The notes beneath the pieces were generated by a model. The model did no database searches, was not told where the DNA came from, and saw only the letters and a list, made by a program, of their open reading frames with translations. The translations under genes were made by a program, and so were the position numbers. From Kudoa neothunni (lineage: Eukaryota > Cnidaria): a DNA stretch of 64,000 bases. Of the stretch, positions 58,521 to 64,000 are shown piece by piece. Position 1 is the first letter of the stretch. Every line of letters starts with the position of its first letter. The stretch lies in contig OZ199840.1 in assembly GCA_964304625.1 (NCBI GenBank), positions 6,820,001-6,884,000 on the forward strand, given 5' to 3'.

Positions 58521-59640
58521 TTAACTTTGATCATAATATATACGCATTGAGTTATTAAAATGCTCAAAAATTTCCCATGAATTTTTGAATTTTGAGCGCA
58601 GCCATGCCTCAATTAGGTATGAGTTTAAATAAACTCGAGGAACATTGTCCTTTCTTCGAATAGTTTTTGTTTTTAAATGGTGCCCCTCAGGGGTAACATA
58701 TTCCCTTGAATGATTCACAGTTACATGGTTATAGTCATGAATCCTTAATGTGGAATACCCCATCCATTCGTCTGTGAAAATAGTCGTTCCCCTCTCCGCC
58801 TCTTGTATAATTAGACGAATCAAAGTTTTTTGTCTTATTTATTGACAACAAAAAATCTTGACTCTAATAACTTCCGGTTTCCTTGAGGGTCCACAGAACA
58901 CTCACATATACCAACAACCCAAAGCCCATTTACACGGTTTTGATATCGTTCAGCTCGCTGTCGAGTGATATTTGAGATGGAAGTAGTTCTTAACACACTG
59001 GAACGTAGAGTGATATTTGGAGTTGCTCTCCAATGATCCAAACCCCAAGATCGGCCCCGATTATATTTTCGTCGACCACGGAGCAAACATTCGTCAATTT
59101 CGATGATTTTGTTAATACCGCCCATTTTTTCTCTTCTCTGAAACTTTGATAACAAAGTTTTATTATTTTGGGAAACCAAAAAGTGATTGTTTTTCAGTTA
59201 TGTTGACTAACATTGTAACTCTACAACATTGCTCTTCCATGCACCAGAGATACAATAATTTAAATATCTGAGAAACCGTGACTTGCGATGTGTTTCTATC
59301 CGAATTATTTTTCGTTTCAAAAAACGTGTTGGTTCTAGGGAAATAATGAGTTCGACATCTGCAATGATTGAGAATGAAAGTATGTATAATTTATTTAACT
59401 TACTTTCTACAAATATAGGTAAACTTTTCAGCGTCGTCAGTGAGTAATTGGCCAGATGAATTATGAACTCTTGTCCCTACTTGTAAACTAAATGTGTTGC
59501 GTCTGCGACAATTTGGACACCTCGTTGGCATTTTATTAATCAATCCTTTATCCAACAAGAAAATTAATAATATATTCACATCAAGTAGAATAGCATTAAA
59601 TCGTCTTTGCGTCATAATGTCCGCCATGAGGTGATCCACG
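58521..59640 (-). pseudogene. Merlin (ISXO2-like) transposase, degraded
   Basis: Minus-strand pieces in order: a zinc ribbon PTRCPNCRRRNTF at about 59545-59505 within MADIMTQRRFNAILLDVN; FKLLYLWCMEEQ near 59260; IEIDECLLRGRRKYNRGRSWG (first Asp, about 59085); LWVVGICECSVDPQGNRKLL; IFTDEWMGYSTL (second Asp, about 58765); and HVTVNHSREYVTPEGHHLKT. Where Merlin proteins have TNTIEG with the catalytic Glu, this copy has TKTIRRKDN, so the third acidic residue is missing. SYLIEAWLRSKF closes the domain. Stops and shifts occur near 59400 and 58830. No terminal repeats were resolved. Confidence 0.8.
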
Positions 59641-59675
59641 TTAACGAGAATTAAGTTGGGATATGATATTAACAA

Positions 59676-60263
59676 TCAGACTACACATAGGAATATTAAC
59701 GAAATCAAATATTCTTACATTTAAAATACACATCTCTGTCTACTATATGCGCAACTGTATTTTCATATTTATATAATTCCTTTTCCTAGTTATCATAGCT
59801 ACATACATGTGAAGAATTTTAGCCAATTTGGCATTTCATCTGTTATTATGTTCAATATTTAATGGTAAAATAATTATCGAAATGTCGACCGAATACTTAC
59901 ATTCATTGAATTAAACGAGTAACTCTACTACTTCTTCAAGGTTACGTTTTTAAACACATATTTTGCCTCCCCAACGTTTAATTACGTTATAATGAATTAG
60001 AGAATATATTGTGCATTACTATTAATAAATTAGATATAACATTTCATAAACATGATTGTCTATGGGGTTAACATATTATTAGTGATACCTCAAATAAGTT
60101 TAAAAATTGAAATTTATTCAAATATATGACGAGAGAATCATAAAATGATAAAAAATTGTTTTTATGAAAAAAATATTTTAAACATTCAATAAAGTGTAAA
60201 GTGACAAAAATATATTTGTATTTCTAATACGAATTTTTTGTATATCGTAAAATTTATCCTTTA
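59676..60263. other. Intergenic AT-rich stretch
   Basis: Nothing supported. Confidence 0.4.
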
Positions 60264-60303
60264 TCTACTATATATATAAAGCTGAAGTGTCCCTGTGTGT
60301 GAC

Positions 60304-60879
60304 CAGGGCTGCCAGCGGGATTTTAGAAAAAACCCAAGGTCGAGAAAAACGCTAGTCTAAAATACAACGAAAAATAAAGTCATATCTATTTAAGTTTTTA
60401 ATCATCTTCCAAGTCTTCAAATACGTCTACAGATATTAAATTTAAATTTATCGTCGTATTATTGCAATTTATTGGCGCGAACACTCGTTCAAACTTAATG
60501 TCTAGTATAGATCAATATGCTCACAATGAATTAATTAATTCATAGTTCAAGATATATTTTGAAATATCATTAAATTTTCTAATAATGTACGACAACGTTA
60601 ATTGAACAATAGTGCAATCGTGTCCCGTTAAACATACTATTGTGCTGTCGTTCAATATCGTAAATGTTTAACCCCTGCACGATATAATCTGAGTAGGATA
60701 CGTTATTAAAAATATGAATATTAATGTCGCACATAATAAAATTTGTGTTATTATTCAATGTTTACAGGTTTGCAATAAAAACCCAAGATTTTGTAAAAAA
60801 TGAAAAAAACCCCCAAGAACCCAAGGTGACCATAAAAATCCCAAGATCTTGGGGAAAAACCCAAGCAGTGGACGCCCTG
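60304..60879 (-). mobile_element. Non-autonomous hAT MITE, copy 2
   Basis: CAGGGCTGCCAGCGGG at 60304 and, inward from 60879, CAGGGCGTCCACTGCTTGGG. Duplications TGTGTGAC (60296-60303) and TGTGTGGC (60880-60887), one mismatch. Reverse-complement homologue of 28102-28681. It sits about 40 bp inside the 5' end of Helitron H5. Confidence 0.88.
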
Positions 60880-61840
60880 TGTGTGGCAGCGAGTACGCAT
60901 GTGCGTCAGTATTTTTTCCTTATAGAGAGACATTTATGGAATGTTTTTAAGTTATAATGTTCCTAAAAATATTTAGAAAATAGTGATTTTGTCGATTCAA
61001 AGTTTGTTTATCGGATTACTTGAGTTTAACAATAAGATTAACACCTGCTTATGACCTGCTGATGGTCGGTCGAAGTTAACTTTCCTCGTTATATACTTTA
61101 TCAAATGTAAATTAAGTAATATCATCTGACTTTTTAAATAATGTTGGCGTGCATATTAGGGATTTTGTGCAAATACACTCATTTGTGGAGTTTTAACGTA
61201 TTTGGCTCGATAAGCACACTTCGAAGGTTCTATTAATTGTTTTAGATATGGAAAAAAGTCAATATATGTTTCGTTAATGACGAATTTGTGGAGAACGTTA
61301 AAATCAAATTGATTGAAGCATTATAATGGAAATACTGCGTCCGTGGATTTCATTGAAATCGTCCGTTTAGTTGAACTTTCCATGATTAAATTCAATGCAG
61401 ATGGTTGTACTTTTATTTCACCTAATTATTTAAATTGTTTATGAGAAAAAGCACGTTAAAGTTTATGTCGGGCCAAAGAATATTTATTTGAGCGATCAAA
61501 ATTAATTTTACTATGTTTTCTATCTCTATATATTTTTTATCTCCCATGAACAGCTGTGCATAAGCTTTCTGAGCCGGGCCGGAATTCGACGTTGAAAACT
61601 CCTAGGGTCAAAAAATAACGTTTTAAATAACACTTTAAGGGAATGTAAATAATTCGGGATGCAAATTTAAATACGACACTGACGTTAAATTATTTAGTTT
61701 TGGTGCCGTGCCCCGATATTTTTAAATGAACACCGAGATTGGTATACTCCTTCATAGATATGATCAAAATTTAAATTTCATATTCACAGTCGTTAAAATA
61801 TAAAGCTTTAAAACAATTTTTTGTTTGATTGCATCTATAG

Positions 61841-62012
61841 CAGCGCTTCTCAACTAAAATTGAACTAGCATCCCCATTTGATGTCAAAACGAGATTCGTA
61901 CCCTTTGCATACGGCAAGGTGTAACTGACTCTAAATTTCTCAAAAATTATTTTCAATTTTGATCGGATCTCGTATCTCCTAAGGTACGAGCGCCCCCAGT
62001 TGGGAACACGTG
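61841..62012. mobile_element. hAT MITE, 172 bp
   Basis: CAGCGCTTCTCAACTAAAAT at 61841 and, inward from 62012, CACGTGTTCCCAACTGGGGG. Duplications ATCTATAG (61833-61840) and ATCTATGG (62013-62020), one mismatch. Inside Helitron H5. Confidence 0.75.
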
Positions 62013-62113
62013 ATCTATGGGTCACTTTGACATATTAATATCGTTTTTGAATGTTATTAAGAAACGTATCTCCGCGGGATTTGCCCTAAGCGAAGTTGGG
62101 CGGTTCCCGCTAG

Positions 62114-62430
62114 TATATATAAAGCTGATTTTCCCGTGAGTGTGTCAGCTAGTACGCTTGTGCGACAAAACTTCCTCATCATATAACCTTATTCATGAAA
62201 CTTTTAACAGTTTTTGATATAGTGAAAAATCTTTCAATTATAATTCACTCATAAAAGCTCCAAATGTATTTAGACAATGGTGATTTTATCGGTTTTAAGT
62301 TTATTTAACGGATTACGCGGTTTCAACAATAAGATTAACAATCACTTATTTCAGAGAAGGAGTTAGTTGGAGTTAACATTATCCCCTAATATGCTCTAAT
62401 CAATTATTAAATTAATGATACCGTCTATTT
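62114..62430 (+). mobile_element. Helitron H6, 5' part, directly behind H5
   Basis: TATATATAAAGCTGATTTTC follows the CTAG of H5 without a gap, then GTGTGTCAGCTAGTACGC and GTGCGAC as at other 5' ends. It stays homologous to H5 through AACAATAAGATTAACA near 62330. The first bases TCTAC are missing. Cut by the hAT at 62431. Confidence 0.65.
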
Positions 62431-63632
62431 CAGGGGTCGGCAGCCGATATGACCGAATGAGCCAATTATTGATGGTGGGGAAAATTTATTTACTTCCAGA
62501 GCCGCGCATTAAATTTAGACTCAAAAATAAAAATATTTAACTTTGAAACCATGAATATATGCATTTCAGAAAAATCAGGAGAAAATTATCAAATTAGTCT
62601 ATTTACGCATTTTTCTGTAACTAATTAACATATTTTTATTATTAGTATTTTAATGCAGGGATAAATAATAAAAGTAAAAACAGTATGCGCTTGAATTTGT
62701 CTGATTACTTCAAATAACATTATAATTTCATTTTCAATAATTTCCATTATGATGAATTAGACATTTTACCATTGACTTGTATACAACAAATATACAATAT
62801 AAAATTCACTTTCATGAATAATCTTGTCAACAAAAAGAAAGTTTCAACCATATAATTTAACCTTTTAAAATTGAAGGAGTTACTTTCTAATGTATTTTCC
62901 TGAATTTAATTATTTCAACGACATATATGGGGTTTTCATTGTATTAAAATTAAAAAACTTTTAATATTACAAGAAAATGCTTTTTAATGGATAAAATTTA
63001 ATGAAAATGTATGTATGTATGTATGACTACTTTTTTGTGTAAAAAATTTGAGTCAACAAAATTTTGAAACTGGAAAAACTATCAACAATTGAACAAGTCT
63101 AATTTAAAGGTTTAATAAAAGTGGTGCGTGTAAACAAAAAAGATGTACTCTGTGTAGTACTCGAAAAATATATTTTTAGGTAGTTTCAATTTAATAATAA
63201 CCTTTTTGTTAAGGAGGAATTTTGATTTACGACAAAGAATAATTTTTTTATTTGAAACCGCAGATAAAATTGGGAACATTTAGAGTTATTGTGCCTCATT
63301 AATAATTGTATATGCATAGGACAATGTTCTATGAAGAATTTTTAAAATTTAAAATTTGTTTGTATTTGCTGAATCATTTCTTTATATATTTAACTTTTAA
63401 ATTGCAAATTAAGAAAATTAGTTCAAGTTGATGTGAATTGGAGTATCATACATTCTTTCAATATCCATATATTTCCCCTAAAAAATAATTTATGTATGAT
63501 GAAAATTCAAAATTTGAACGTAATAACGAGTTCATCGACTGGGAATTATATAATTTCTTCGCGTTTTAACCTTGGATATTGTAGTTTATATTATTCACGT
63601 AAAGTGGGGGAGCCTCAGGTTGCAGTCCCCTG
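62431..63632. mobile_element. Non-autonomous hAT element, 1.2 kb
   Basis: CAGGGGTCGGCAGCCGATAT at 62431 and, inward from 63632, CAGGGGACTGCAACCTGAGG. Duplications GTCTATTT (62423-62430) and GTCTATCT (63633-63640), one mismatch. A (TATG)n run lies near 63008-63024. No transposase frame is recognised. Confidence 0.8.
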
Positions 63633-63640
63633 GTCTATCT

Positions 63641-64000
63641 GTATACATAAAATGGGCCCGCCTATTTATAAGGTGTGCGTTAGTACACTCTTTAAGCAGA
63701 GACTTTATATATTTGACTTGATAGGTACATCTTAAAATCCCATTAATGGTTTAAGTGCAATGAAAAGGTAAAAATTTGTTAAATTCATGATGAATTGGTA
63801 TCGTTAATTACAATCAGACAGATTAAAGCCCTAAATATTTGGACTTGATCTTCAAATTTCATTAAAACGCCCTTAAAATTTAACCTTAAGCGATAAGATT
63901 TAATGTGTATTTTGAAATTTTACTTTACATAATTATTTATAATATTTATGTTGATTTCAAATGGCTAAAAAGCTGTTTGAAGAAAGAGTGACAAAAATAT
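63641..64000. other. Window end, unassigned
   Basis: AT-rich; no supported feature. The plus frame at 63433-63735 only spans a hAT end by chance. Confidence 0.4.

Larger units (their letters stand above)
60264..62113 (+). mobile_element. Helitron H5, carrying two hAT MITEs
   Basis: Starts A|TCTACTATATATATAAAGCTG at 60264 and ends GGGCGGTTCCCGCTAG at 62113 followed by T. The 3' hairpin region is CCCTAAGCGAAGTTGGGC. Without the MITEs at 60304-60879 and 61841-62012 (and their duplications) it would be about 1.1 kb, equal to the complete copy H4. The interior matches H4 and H1 in reverse orientation. Confidence 0.8.

Noticed and set aside
63433-63735. 100-codon plus frame
   Set aside because: It crosses the right end and duplication of a hAT element, so it cannot be an old gene.
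1-64000. CRISPR arrays, rRNA genes or bacterial operons
   Set aside because: No regularly spaced repeats, no rRNA-like sequence; spliced genes and transposons show eukaryotic nuclear DNA.

Overview
The window looks like a piece of an AT-rich, transposon-packed invertebrate animal genome. Genes recognisable by protein similarity are twinfilin, LSm5, ribosomal protein S28, an LMBRD2-type membrane protein, cysteine-string protein (DNAJC5) and NOLC1/Nopp140. Cysteine-string protein argues for an animal. Nearly all introns I could place are 40-63 bp (extremes 32 and about 134 bp), with GT donors and mostly TAG acceptors. The species cannot be fixed from the sequence; a small-intron parasite such as a myxozoan would fit, but that is a guess.

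Layout. 1-632: 3' part of twinfilin (+). 1.36-2.92 kb: long-TIR element with a 9-bp target duplication. 2.94-7.26 kb: an IS630/Tc1-mariner-type transposon split by a hAT remnant and a piggyBac. 7.47-8.68 kb: LSm5 and RPS28, both minus. 9.1-12.85 kb: Helitron containing a hAT that contains another Helitron. 14.5-16.1 kb: second long-TIR element. 18.3-19.1 kb: hAT MITE. 19.8-22.93 kb: LMBRD2 homologue (minus). 23.3-29.9 kb: hAT, MULE, hAT MITE and piggyBac MITE placed end to end. 30.86-31.69 kb: unidentified gene, partly duplicated at 54.6-55.7 kb. 32.2-32.87 kb: cysteine-string protein (+). 33.4-36.8 kb: hAT pieces and a tRNA-derived SINE. 36.83-39.33 kb: nearly complete piggyBac. 40.2-44.2 kb: two hATs sharing a target site, one carrying a Merlin fragment. 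44.9-51.04 kb: piggyBac (minus) carrying a whole-looking Ty3/gypsy-type element with 88-bp LTRs. 51.24-54.07 kb: NOLC1 (minus). 54.6-64.0 kb: the duplicate with a pogo-like MITE, three Helitrons, a Merlin and three more hAT elements.

How the parts relate. The host genes are housekeeping genes with no evident shared pathway beyond RNA and ribosome biogenesis (LSm5, RPS28, NOLC1). Most of the DNA is layered transposon insertions whose order can be read from target duplications and interrupted frames. I found no novel defence or metabolic system. The best signals are a conserved palindrome placement in the piggyBac ends, two hATs sharing one target site, a dated segmental duplication with an empty MITE site, and repeated nesting.
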